A DNA stretch of 64,000 nt from positions 1 to 64,000 of the forward strand of contig JBBAAR010000011.1 in assembly GCA_041658185.1 (NCBI GenBank), written 5' to 3'. The notes under the pieces were generated by a model. That model was not told the origin of the DNA, made no database searches, and worked only from the letters and a program-made list of their open reading frames with translations. Positions 7,356-14,610 of the stretch are shown here, one piece after another; positions within the stretch are counted from its first letter, which is position 1, and the number at the start of each line of letters is the position of its first letter. Position numbers and translations under genes: made by a program. This DNA is from UBA8919 sp041658185. Its GTDB lineage: Bacteria; Elusimicrobiota; UBA8919.

Positions 7356-7372
7356 CGGAAATTAAATTTCCG
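7356..7372. promoter_or_regulatory. 17-bp perfect palindrome, candidate operator
   Basis: CGGAAATT-A-AATTTCCG is perfectly symmetric, overlaps the sigma gene stop codon and ends about 10 bp upstream of the -35 at 7340-7345. Position suits a repressor or activator site for the downstream promoter. Confidence 0.5.
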
Positions 7373-8120
7373 ATTTCAGGTATTCAATTGCTTTACCCTC
7401 AATCTTTCTCACCCATTCCCTGGACAAATGAACAACCTTCGCCGTTTCTTTGAGTGACAACGGCTCATAGCCGCGGCGGCGTCCAATGCCGAATCTCAGC
7501 TCTACTATCTCCTCTGCTTTGGGATGGATTTTGCCGTTTGCCTTCTCCAAAAATTTGAGAAGGTCATCTATTTCCAGTTGTTCCAACCAACGGAACGCTT
7601 CACCATCAGGAAGCACATCCTCAAATTTCAGCGGATTGCCGTCTTTATCCTCATCTATCACCTGTGAAAGATATGTCACAGGGTAAAGATTAAGCGGCAC
7701 GGTTTCTTTGCCAAGAAGAGCATTGCTTTTCCGCTCTTTTTTGTATTGAGCAACGAGTTTCTTGCCTTCACGACGGCTGTAAGCCGTGTGACTGTAATAC
7801 TCACACTCAATATAACTTTTGATGTAGCCCTCGGCAAAGGAAAAGAAATCCTGTCCTTTCCCGCAATTGAAAGCCTCAATTGCTTTACGCAAGCCAAGGT
7901 TCCCCGCCGAAACAAGTTCCATCGGCAACACACCATACCTTTTGGCATTTCCCAGATATTTGTTCACAATAGAACAAACGAGACACTGGAAACTCTGTAC
8001 CACCATTTCTATATCGCCAGCGCACTTGGTTGAAAGCAGTGCCATTAACTGCCGATATTCAAGTATCGGGTATTTTGTTTTTACCCGATTCCAATACTCA
8101 TAAAAATCCAAAACAATCAT
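7362..8120 (-). CDS. sigma-70-family RNA polymerase sigma factor, 252 aa
   Basis: Start ATG 8120 (MIVLDFYEYW) is fixed by GGAGG just upstream. Residues about 38-110 match sigma region 2, with LVSAGNLGLRKAIEAFN (region 2.1-2.2, the polymerase-binding helix) and a degenerate 2.3-2.4. Residues about 200-252 match region 4, with LSLKETAKVVHLSREWVRKIE forming the -35-reading helix-turn-helix. Region 3 is partly replaced by a charged linker and region 1.1 is absent, so it is an alternative sigma factor rather than the housekeeping one. The next gene encodes a zf-HC2 motif protein, the usual partner type. An intrinsic terminator 18 nt upstream of the start suggests attenuation. Closeness to recombinases hints that it may drive genes of a mobile element. 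Confidence 0.88.
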   Translation of the reverse strand: MIVLDFYEYWNRVKTKYPILEYRQLMALLSTKCAGDIEMVVQSFQCLVCSIVNKYLGNAKRYGVLPMELVSAGNLGLRKAIEAFNCGKGQDFFSFAEGYIKSYIECEYYSHTAYSRREGKKLVAQYKKERKSNALLGKETVPLNLYPVTYLSQVIDEDKDGNPLKFEDVLPDGEAFRWLEQLEIDDLLKFLEKANGKIHPKAEEIVELRFGIGRRRGYEPLSLKETAKVVHLSREWVRKIEGKAIEYLKSEI

Positions 8121-8137
8121 TTTAACCTCCATTTTGG

Positions 8138-8183
8138 AAATAAAAAACCGCCGGCAGTCCCGATTTACCGAGACCGCCAGCGG
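8138..8183 (-). terminator. strong intrinsic terminator in the sigma-gene leader
   Basis: On the minus strand a 15-bp stem (arms at 8169-8183 and 8148-8162, three G-T pairs, GC-rich) closes a short loop and is followed by TTTTTTATTT. It lies only 18 nt before the sigma start codon, with the Shine-Dalgarno in between, and ~370 bp downstream of the nearest upstream gene, so it looks like an attenuator of the sigma operon rather than the terminator of the recombinase. Confidence 0.75.
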
Positions 8184-8281
8184 CTCTTTGTCCACCTGCA
8201 CCTATGCCAACAATTACCAAATTTCTTATATTTCTATGTCATATTTAGCACCTCTCAAACCCTAATTTTGCTGTAAAACGT

Positions 8282-8495
8282 GCTGTGTAAAGCGACTGCT
8301 ACCCTAAACCATTAAAATTATTTTTAAGCCAATTGTCGTCGGTAAACCGGCTAAAAAACGGTCATTTTTGCTATCAAAAGAACCTCCTTTTCTTTTGATA
8401 GCAAAGCCCAAAAAAGCAATATAATTGAGATTTTGAAGTCAAGAATCTGGTTTTTGCTGTGTAAAGCGAACGGGAATGATGTGTAAACCGACTGA
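8282..8495 (+). repeat. three direct repeats of a 15-bp TGTGTAAA-cored motif
   Basis: Copies: GCTGTGTAAAGCGAC at 8282-8296, GCTGTGTAAAGCGAA at 8456-8470, and GATGTGTAAACCGAC at 8478-8492. All have the same orientation. They are not period-spaced like a satellite; spacing (174 and 22 bp) suggests protein-binding arm sites near the recombinase gene. Confidence 0.6.
8370..8402 (-). promoter_or_regulatory. 13-bp hairpin with AAGGAGG in its loop
   Basis: Arms at 8370-8382 and 8390-8402 are perfect complements (GCTATCAAAAGAA); on the minus strand the 7-nt loop reads AAGGAGG, a perfect anti-16S sequence. An ATG follows 4 nt after the stem but opens only four codons. An exposed Shine-Dalgarno in a stable loop could be a ribosome-docking or regulatory RNA element. 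Confidence 0.5.
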
Positions 8496-8520
8496 TAAAA
8501 AACAGTTAAAAGGCGGATTA

Positions 8521-8543
8521 CCCCGCACCAAATTGGTGCGGGG
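8521..8543 (-). terminator. inverted repeat 3' of the recombinase gene, possible terminator
   Basis: CCCCGCACCAA and TTGGTGCGGGG are perfect complements around one base, eleven bases downstream of the recombinase stop. The T-tract is not immediate (TTTT appears 9 nt later), so it may be a weak or factor-aided terminator or an element end. Confidence 0.5.
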
Positions 8544-8553
8544 GCGGTTAGAT

Positions 8554-10479
8554 TTATTTGCAGTTTTTTTCGTAGAAATGTTCGACTAATTCGGCAGGTT
8601 CATAGTGGTGGAGTTTGCCTATCTTTGTGGATTTTATTATTCCCTTGGCAGCAAGACCGGGAATAGTAGTAGGCACTTTTTCTTTGTAGCCAAAAGCCAT
8701 TGATGCCTTTCTTGAATCAACAAGTGTGGCAAGGTAATCAATCTGGTCTTTCAGATATTTCTCTTTCCCGTTTTTGTCCTGAACGGGTGTGAGCAGTCCC
8801 TGTTTCTTAAGTATCTTTATCCGCTCATATGTTTGGGTCCTGCCAAGATGCCAGATATCCACGAGTTCACGAAAAGTGTAATACAGATTTTTTTTCGCAT
8901 AATCGGCGCATTTTTCGTTGAGTAGTTTCTCAATCTCAAAAAATGGGATTGAACCTTGCGATGTCATTTCGGGATGTTGACCGGCAAAATCCGTCAGTGT
9001 TTCAATCATCACCCGCAAAACACCTTTCGGCGGCAGCAGCGATGTTTTCAAAACACAATCCTCGGGAGCCAATTTCTCAACTTTTTCTACCGCCTCAATT
9101 CTCTTTTTGGCATTGCAGTGGAAATAGCCCCATGTTTCTTCAAGGTCGGAATGCCTCGCATTTTCGTGAACTTTTTCAAACGGGTAGCCGTCATCCACCC
9201 AATGGGTAATCCGCGAATGCCGAAGAATGTGCGTTTTATAACCCTTGGGCAAACTTATTCCCGCCTTTTTCAGTTGATTGACAAAAATGCTGCTGATGTA
9301 TGTTTCGCTGCTTAACACCTTTCCTTTTTTTGAGAAAAATATCGGATGATACACCTTGCCGTTTTTAATTATTTCCGGCGGCGTTATGTTGTTGACTTTA
9401 CAGTATTCCTCGCTGACCTTTTTCCACTTAAGAAGGTCCGAATCCAACCTGTCAAGCAGGATATACACCCTGTCTTCGTGGTTTTCAGGACGGGCTTTGC
9501 CACCGCGAATAACCACCGGCCCCACATTGGATTTTGAGCGTTCATAGACAGGAATGTCTTCCCAGCATAGAGTTACATCTTCTTCCGCTCTTAATGCCGG
9601 CTCATACTGCATAGACACCATCGTATTGTCCCTTATTTGAAGAAACCTTTCATCTAATGTCATCTTGTCTAATTTGTCGGCATTCACCGTGCGAAGTTTC
9701 TCTACCTGCTCTTTTGTGAGACAGAATTCCCTTTTGGCGGTCTTATGTTTCTCTATCGGGATGTCTTTGAATATGTTGATTTTGATTTTTTTCTGAGACA
9801 CACCCATTTTGTATATTCTGCGGAGGTCAATCAGAAAACCCATAAGAGTATTGATTGAAACTTTCTGGCCTGTCAGCGGACTCAATTCCGTTTTTAGTAA
9901 TGTGTCTTTGAAATTCAAAGCATCGGTTTCGGTAAAATCCGACAGAGAGTTTATCGCCTGTCCCGTATTTTGTTGGATGACAAAATTTCTGAATGCGCCG
10001 AAACTGGTAATTATTTTCTTTTGAGAATCATCTTTGAGTTTTGCTGCTGTTGAGCGGACAATGTGGGCAGAAATGATGCTTTGGATTTCTTCTTCCAACT
10101 TTACCGGTAATCCGTCTTTTATCATGCTCTTTGGTTTTTCAATTGTGCAAGTAGGCGGGAATAGTTCCGAATAAATTTCCCTGCCATACCGACAGAAATC
10201 GTTCCATGCGGTAATCGGCCATTTATGTCTTTCAGACCATTTGTTCTTCCGGTAAATTTCATCAAAAAGTTCCTTGTTGACTTTTGAGGTATCGTAATCC
10301 GTTTCATTCAGCACCTGCTCTATTTGGTTATGATAATTAACGACACGACTGTTTTCTCTCTGCTGCTGCCATTGTTTGAGTAATGTCAGCAACATGGTTC
10401 TATTATCACTTGACGCTGTTACCGTGTTAAAACCACCTATTCCCATCCCCTCTGTTACCATCAACTGCTCTTGATTCAT
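8554..10479 (-). CDS. large tyrosine recombinase with C-terminal helix-turn-helix region, 641 aa
   Basis: Phage-integrase family. The catalytic residues are recognisable: Arg in EPALRAEED near residue 298, HILRHSR (H-x-x-R) near 420, His in ENARHSDLEETW near 443 and the likely nucleophile Tyr in WGYFH about 10 residues on. The N-terminal ~250 residues form an arm/core-binding part; the C-terminal ~170 residues hold a helix-turn-helix-like stretch (YYTFRELVDIWHLGRTQTYERI). At 641 aa it is nearly twice an XerC/D. The start ATG has GGGGGGAG just upstream. It is paralogous in order and sequence to the split recombinase at 12210-14355, which faces the opposite way. Its divergent promoter carries a 15-bp palindrome. 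Likely moves or inverts the surrounding element; target unknown. Confidence 0.88.
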   Translation of the reverse strand: MNQEQLMVTEGMGIGGFNTVTASSDNRTMLLTLLKQWQQQRENSRVVNYHNQIEQVLNETDYDTSKVNKELFDEIYRKNKWSERHKWPITAWNDFCRYGREIYSELFPPTCTIEKPKSMIKDGLPVKLEEEIQSIISAHIVRSTAAKLKDDSQKKIITSFGAFRNFVIQQNTGQAINSLSDFTETDALNFKDTLLKTELSPLTGQKVSINTLMGFLIDLRRIYKMGVSQKKIKINIFKDIPIEKHKTAKREFCLTKEQVEKLRTVNADKLDKMTLDERFLQIRDNTMVSMQYEPALRAEEDVTLCWEDIPVYERSKSNVGPVVIRGGKARPENHEDRVYILLDRLDSDLLKWKKVSEEYCKVNNITPPEIIKNGKVYHPIFFSKKGKVLSSETYISSIFVNQLKKAGISLPKGYKTHILRHSRITHWVDDGYPFEKVHENARHSDLEETWGYFHCNAKKRIEAVEKVEKLAPEDCVLKTSLLPPKGVLRVMIETLTDFAGQHPEMTSQGSIPFFEIEKLLNEKCADYAKKNLYYTFRELVDIWHLGRTQTYERIKILKKQGLLTPVQDKNGKEKYLKDQIDYLATLVDSRKASMAFGYKEKVPTTIPGLAAKGIIKSTKIGKLHHYEPAELVEHFYEKNCK

Positions 10480-10523
10480 ACTCCCCCCTCGCCTTTCGGC
10501 ATTTTTGTCTGCGACTACTATTA

Positions 10524-10552
10524 CATATAAATCTAATTCGGCGAATTAACAA
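10524..10552 (-). promoter_or_regulatory. candidate recombinase promoter with a 15-bp operator palindrome
   Basis: Minus-strand TTGTTA at 10547-10552 and TATATG at 10524-10529, 17-bp spacer. The perfect palindrome TAATTCG-G-CGAATTA at 10534-10548 fills the spacer, an ideal repressor position. The divergent gene starts 45-50 bp away, so the site could control both. Confidence 0.5.
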
Positions 10553-10595
10553 TTATTTTAAAATTTTGATTGAAAATTTTAAAATTTTTTGTAAA

Positions 10596-11945
10596 ATGAA
10601 GAACATGGATAAACTAAAAATGGTTTTATATGCAGGATATTTGCAGCATGACCGGAAAACAGATCGGGAAAATTTTTTTAAAATAGACAAAAATATAGAC
10701 TTCATAAGCAGTGAAAACATGCCTTTCAGATTCTTTGATGTTGCTACCAATACCATGTTCCCTGCATACGATTACCCGATAACAGTTTTCCATTTGCCTT
10801 CTATTCATTGTTTTGATCCAGAAATATATTTTGCATATGAAAAACATCACCGCGAAATTGAAACCCCGCTTTTTTTGAATACTCAACGCCGCGTATTTAT
10901 AATTATCGATAGCCCGAATAAAGAAATAAAATTAGATTGGGGTAAAATGAATGTAGTAAATGAAATTTCTGCCGGGGGGTGTGTCGTCAGCATTGACCAA
11001 TCTAAAAAAGATGCCGAACGAAATGCAACGCTGAATATGATTATAACCACTAAAAAATCTCTTGAAAGAAAACCTTTAACGTCAGACGACTTACTAAAAA
11101 TGCTAATACCTTTATCTATCAAACCTACAGGTACAAGAAGTTCTTATGTAAAACTCACTTGTCCGGAAAAAGAAAAATCGCTGTTTCGCAAATATCTTGG
11201 AGAAAACTCTTCATACTGTCATTCAATTCAAGGAATAACATGTGGTTCGGATAAACACTGGAAACTGGATAATGAATATTTCGCGATTCGAAACGCTATA
11301 AATTCAGCAACAAAAGAAATACTTTCTTGTACAATTTTTTATGGTAATAACATCGTCGTTTTTTTGCCTTATTCTCCATTAAGCGGATTATCAAATATAG
11401 ATAAAAATAAACTTCATGCTATCTACAAGATAGGAAAACATTATTTTGAATTATTACAGAAACCGCCGCAAAAATTCATTGACATGAGCAAGTATTCACA
11501 TGCGGTTACAAAACATAACCCAAAGAAATCACAATACCGGCCAGTTAAACCCCTCAAATTAGAAGTAGATGACAGACAGGTAATTTTCGGTACTCCTCTT
11601 GAATATGTAGATGCTAACCATCCTAATAAAAAATCACTTGACTGGCCAATTGAACATATAAAAATTATCAAGTATTTGTTGTCCAATAAATCCAATCCAT
11701 CAAATGCAGAGGAATTAATTAAAAAAGTATTTACTGTTGATATTCCTGAAGAAGTAATAAAAACTATAATGGATGAAAAACAAAATCGAAACAAACATCC
11801 TGTTTATGGAAAGCATTACAGAAATCTTACCAAACACATAAGAGAACTCAGAAAAGCTATTGGTAAAAAAGATCTATCAAAAGGTAAAAAAATAATTCGC
11901 GGGGATATTGAAGAAGGTTTTTCTATTACCCTAGGATATTTCTAA
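10596..11945 (+). CDS. unrecognised protein of ~449 aa with winged-helix-like C-terminus
   Basis: Lies alone between two oppositely oriented paralogous recombinases. The start is uncertain: ATG 10596 or ATG 10605 (MDKLKMVLYAGYLQ); neither has a strong ribosome site, and a promoter-like TTGAAA-16-TAAAAT overlaps the first. I see no signal peptide or membrane segment. The last ~60 residues (HIRELRKAIGKK ... KIIRGDIEEGFSITL) resemble the recognition helix and wing of a response-regulator/winged-helix DNA-binding domain. The N-terminal 300 residues match nothing I know; there are no nucleotide-binding loops. Codon use and AT content are like the neighbouring recombinases, more AT-rich than the housekeeping genes. 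A DNA-binding partner of the recombinases is a reasonable guess only. Confidence 0.75.
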   Translation: MKNMDKLKMVLYAGYLQHDRKTDRENFFKIDKNIDFISSENMPFRFFDVATNTMFPAYDYPITVFHLPSIHCFDPEIYFAYEKHHREIETPLFLNTQRRVFIIIDSPNKEIKLDWGKMNVVNEISAGGCVVSIDQSKKDAERNATLNMIITTKKSLERKPLTSDDLLKMLIPLSIKPTGTRSSYVKLTCPEKEKSLFRKYLGENSSYCHSIQGITCGSDKHWKLDNEYFAIRNAINSATKEILSCTIFYGNNIVVFLPYSPLSGLSNIDKNKLHAIYKIGKHYFELLQKPPQKFIDMSKYSHAVTKHNPKKSQYRPVKPLKLEVDDRQVIFGTPLEYVDANHPNKKSLDWPIEHIKIIKYLLSNKSNPSNAEELIKKVFTVDIPEEVIKTIMDEKQNRNKHPVYGKHYRNLTKHIRELRKAIGKKDLSKGKKIIRGDIEEGFSITLGYF

Positions 11946-12032
11946 ACACACCTATCAGTAAAAGATTCATTCATATCTAATAACATATTTACTCTGCCTT
12001 GCAATCCTTTAACATCAAATTCCTGTAAATCC

Positions 12033-12138
12033 CTGAATGTTTCCCAAGTGTTTCCCGAATGTTTCCCAAAGTTTACCGATGTCGTCGGTGAAAACATGGT
12101 AAACTTTTGGTAAAAAAAATAATACTTTTGGTAAAAAA
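12033..12138 (+). repeat. two families of short direct repeats upstream of the split recombinase
   Basis: GTTTCCC occurs three times at 11-12-bp steps between about 12039 and 12070, followed by GTTTACC. Then ACTTTTGGTAAAAAAA occurs twice (about 12101 and 12123). A near-palindrome GTTTACCGA / TCGGTGAAAAC spans about 12071-12095. Regular spacing on one helical face suggests binding sites. Confidence 0.6.
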
Positions 12139-12146
12139 ATGCTATC

Positions 12147-12176
12147 TTGACCGAAAGATAGATTTTTCTTTATACT
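12147..12176 (+). promoter_or_regulatory. candidate promoter of the plus-strand recombinase genes
   Basis: TTGACC at 12147-12152 and TATACT at 12171-12176 with an 18-bp spacer. The imperfect palindrome CTATCTT-gaccga-AAGATAG overlaps the -35, a possible operator. ATG 12210 follows at a normal distance. Confidence 0.55.
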
Positions 12177-12209
12177 TATATAGGCGACAACGGAAAGAAA
12201 CAAGCATCT

Positions 12210-13637
12210 ATGGATAAGATTATGAAGAAAAGACCTAACACATACAATAATAAAAACCAGCCTGAATTTAATTTCCCGCAAGATTGCACAGGGACAAAAC
12301 CCTGTTCTCTCCCAGCAGGCGATAAAACCATACCTAACGCGTCCTTGACTGCCCCCGCCGAATCTATCAACAAAGGTTCGTCTCCTGTTCCGGTTAATTC
12401 CACAGAAAATACAGCACGAATCAAAGAACCAAATCTTTTGAGAGAACATAAAAAGGAGATCGATTTCTGGCTTAAGAAGTGGATAACAGAAAATCCAAAT
12501 GAGCCGGCTATAAAGCGTGATTCAGCGATAATAAAAATTCTAAAAATAGTAGGTTATAACCCATCGAAATTAAATAAAACTATAATTGATAAAGCATATG
12601 CCAAATATGGCTGGAGTAAGTTGCATATTTGGCCTATAACAGCATTAAAAAAATTCCTTGCTTGGCTAATAAAACAACCTAATATTTTTTTTCAAATTCC
12701 AAAATTTATTACTTGCCACCAAAAAGAAAATCTCTCTGATTTCAACCCCCAACTTCTACAGGAACTCAAAGAAATACTGGATTCGAGACGCAGTAGATAT
12801 ACAGGAGTTGGGTTATCTAAAACCTATAAAGACGATACCGCACGCTCTTTTAAAATATTCGTAAAAATCATATCACAGAAACATCCCAAATGTTCTTGCG
12901 ATTCAATAAAAAGTTTCCGTAAACAAGGCTATATGGACGAATTTTTACGGGAATTGGAACAATCTTTCCAACAAAAAAATAATAACGGTGAAAGTTCGCA
13001 GTCAAAAATTTATAATATCGCTTGCAAAGTCAGGAACGTCTTTACCTATGCGCGTGATATGCATATAATTTCAGATTTGGAATACCGCAATTATTTCAAA
13101 ATTGAACTTAAGAAATCCCACAACTTAACAACAAAAACGGCAGTTTCTCAATCAATACTCGAAAAGTTATTTCACATTGATTTAGATTATATGAATAGTT
13201 TAGATTTAGATATTGCTGGAAAATTCCGGTATATTTTGAAAAAGGCGGTTCCGAAGATTTGTTATGAATTCGCGGGCAGAGTATCTGAACCGACACGACT
13301 ATTGGAAACAGACGTTGGAATAAATGATATCGCACCAAGCGGTCTTATACCTATTATAATTCGAGGTGCTAAGCATAGACCGCCTTTTCACGAAGATATT
13401 GTATGGATAGAATATAGAAAAATACAACTCTGGGATGAATTATGGCGGCAGGTAAAAAAGGAATATTGCAAAGAAAAAAAGATCGAGATTAAATCTCTTA
13501 TTTGCAGAAAAACTGGGGCAGTTCTTGGTACACCATATTTTATAGATGAAGACGGGGAACCTTTAACCTACACAAAATTTAGTAAACTTTTCAAAGAACT
13601 TGTAGAAGAAACCGGAGAGATAAATGAAGCCAAATAA
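12210..13637 (+). pseudogene. large tyrosine recombinase, N-terminal fragment (first half of a split gene)
   Basis: 475 aa paralogous to the recombinase at 8554-10479: both share the KxxWPITA segment (WSKLHIWPITALKKF versus WSERHKWPITAWNDF), a mid-region core-binding domain, and the first catalytic Arg region (EFAGRVSEPTRLLE) followed by IIIRGAKHRPPFHED, matching VVIRGGKARPENHED of the paralogue. It stops at TAA 13635 just before the HxxR box, which lies in the next frame in the overlapping gene. A single extra base in an A-rich run (AAATAAAAAT) near 13634-13643 would explain the split. It may be a decayed gene, an error in assembly, or a programmed +1 frameshift. Short repeats and a promoter precede it. 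Confidence 0.75.
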
Positions 13638-14355
13638 AAATATTACACCTAATCGTTTGCGGCATTCTCGTATTACACATAATGTAGAAGAGGGCTGGGA
13701 CTATCTTGATCTTCATGAAAATGCTCGACATGAAAAATATGAAGAAACTGATAATTATATGCATCACTCACCAGAAGCACGTAGAATGCGTATTGAAAAA
13801 CATCTTAACTTAAATAAAGCACCGGTTATAAACGGAGTTGTACTTTTTGAAGAAAACACTACTAAATTCATTATTTACAAAACTCTGGAAGCAATAGAGC
13901 CCCAGATTACTCCTGTTCAGAATAATTTTAATAAAATTGCTCTTACTAAAAAATTCTATCTTGATATTCTCAACAGTGTCTACAAAACTACTAATCCGGC
14001 CCAGTATTATACCCTTGAGGATTTAGAAAGTAAACTTGGATTAAAACATTCTCAAGCATGGCAACGAGTAAAACTTCTTGAGAAAGCAGGATATATTCAC
14101 ACCGTAAAAAATTCTTCCGGTGAAATAACAATCCCAAAATGGGAATTTGATGAGTTCGATAATAAATTTATTGAACTTTCAGAAGCAGTAAAAATTCCCA
14201 AAATTACTTCCCGTGGAAAAATTAATTACATCCGCAAACTCGCAAAAACTGGAAAAATTGCCGGTATACCAATCGGAAGATTACATTTTTTGAACAGGGT
14301 TGCATTTAATAATTGGTTAAAATCAAAAAAGGAAAAAAATGCAAAAATTACTTGA
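13624..14355 (+). pseudogene. large tyrosine recombinase, C-terminal fragment (second half of a split gene)
   Basis: 243 aa in frame +1 relative to the first half, overlapping it by 14 bp. It begins almost at once with the catalytic box RLRHSRITH (H-x-x-R), then HENARHEKYEETDNYMH, which supplies the second His and the probable nucleophile Tyr (N-Y-M). The C-terminal region (TLEDLESKLGLKHSQAWQRV and onward) is homologous to the helix-turn-helix part of the 641-aa paralogue. No Shine-Dalgarno precedes ATG 13624 and the protein alone would lack the catalytic Arg I, so independent function as a recombinase is unlikely. Its stop overlaps the start of the excisionase gene, so the second half is still arranged as part of an operon. 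Confidence 0.75.
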
Positions 14356-14548
14356 CGTCAAGCAATTAAGCGAGATTCTCAAAATCTCTATAAACACCAT
14401 TTATTGTTGGGTGTCGCGAGGGCAAATTCCCTATCTCAAAATTAGGAAATGTCTCCGTTTTTCAGAAACCGATATTATGAACTGGATAAGTCAGTCAAAT
14501 AAAGACCATCATAAAAAACAGGTTATTAAATTTCCTGGTATTGGATAA
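14339..14548 (+). CDS. MerR/Xis-like helix-turn-helix excisionase, 69 aa
   Basis: MQKLLDVKQLSEILKISINTIYCWVSRGQIPYLK... is the classic HTH_17 layout: a helix-turn-helix reading LDVKQLSEILKIS..TIY.WV followed by a wing (GQIPYLKIRKCLRFSE). Proteins of this size next to tyrosine integrases act as excisionases or recombination-directionality factors. ATG 14339 follows AGGAAAAA; the gene overlaps the recombinase fragment upstream by 17 bp and precedes the integrase by 62 bp on the same strand, so it is probably co-transcribed with both. Confidence 0.85.
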   Translation: MQKLLDVKQLSEILKISINTIYCWVSRGQIPYLKIRKCLRFSETDIMNWISQSNKDHHKKQVIKFPGIG

Positions 14549-14610
14549 ATTTTAACAAAAAATGGGCAAACTGGCCGAAGTGATTTATGTTGTATTTTTA
14601 GAGGAACATT

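Larger units (their letters stand above)
7047..7361 (-). other. leader between the sigma gene and the ClpN/zf-HC2 gene
   Basis: 315 bp with no full gene but dense signals: a 17-bp palindrome overlapping the sigma stop codon, a promoter-like TTGACG-17-TATATC, a Shine-Dalgarno followed by a five-codon ATG frame (ending at the hairpin), an 11-bp hairpin stem, and the ribosome site for the next gene. Short frames on the minus strand in this leader, one continuing in frame past the sigma TAA for about 32 codons and another ending ...SLAYLKSERLVFTE near 7165, look protein-like but are broken by stops, so it may also hold the remains of a decayed gene. Confidence 0.5.
8184..8553. other. regulatory-looking intergenic region between recombinase and sigma genes
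   Basis: 370 bp without a gene. It holds three direct copies of a TGTGTAAA-cored motif, a 13-bp hairpin with a Shine-Dalgarno loop, a GTCGGTAAACCGGC sequence near 8338 and the palindrome at 8521-8543. No tRNA seen. It could be an attachment or replication/recombination control site of the adjacent recombinase, or a long structured leader of the sigma operon. Confidence 0.5.

Noticed and set aside
8282..8495. TGTGTAAA motifs considered as CRISPR or plasmid origin iterons
   Set aside because: Only three copies with uneven spacing and no replication gene nearby; kept as regulatory or recombination sites.
13624..14355. Second recombinase frame considered as an independent integrase
   Set aside because: Lacks the first catalytic Arg and has no ribosome site; the overlapping first half supplies the missing part.
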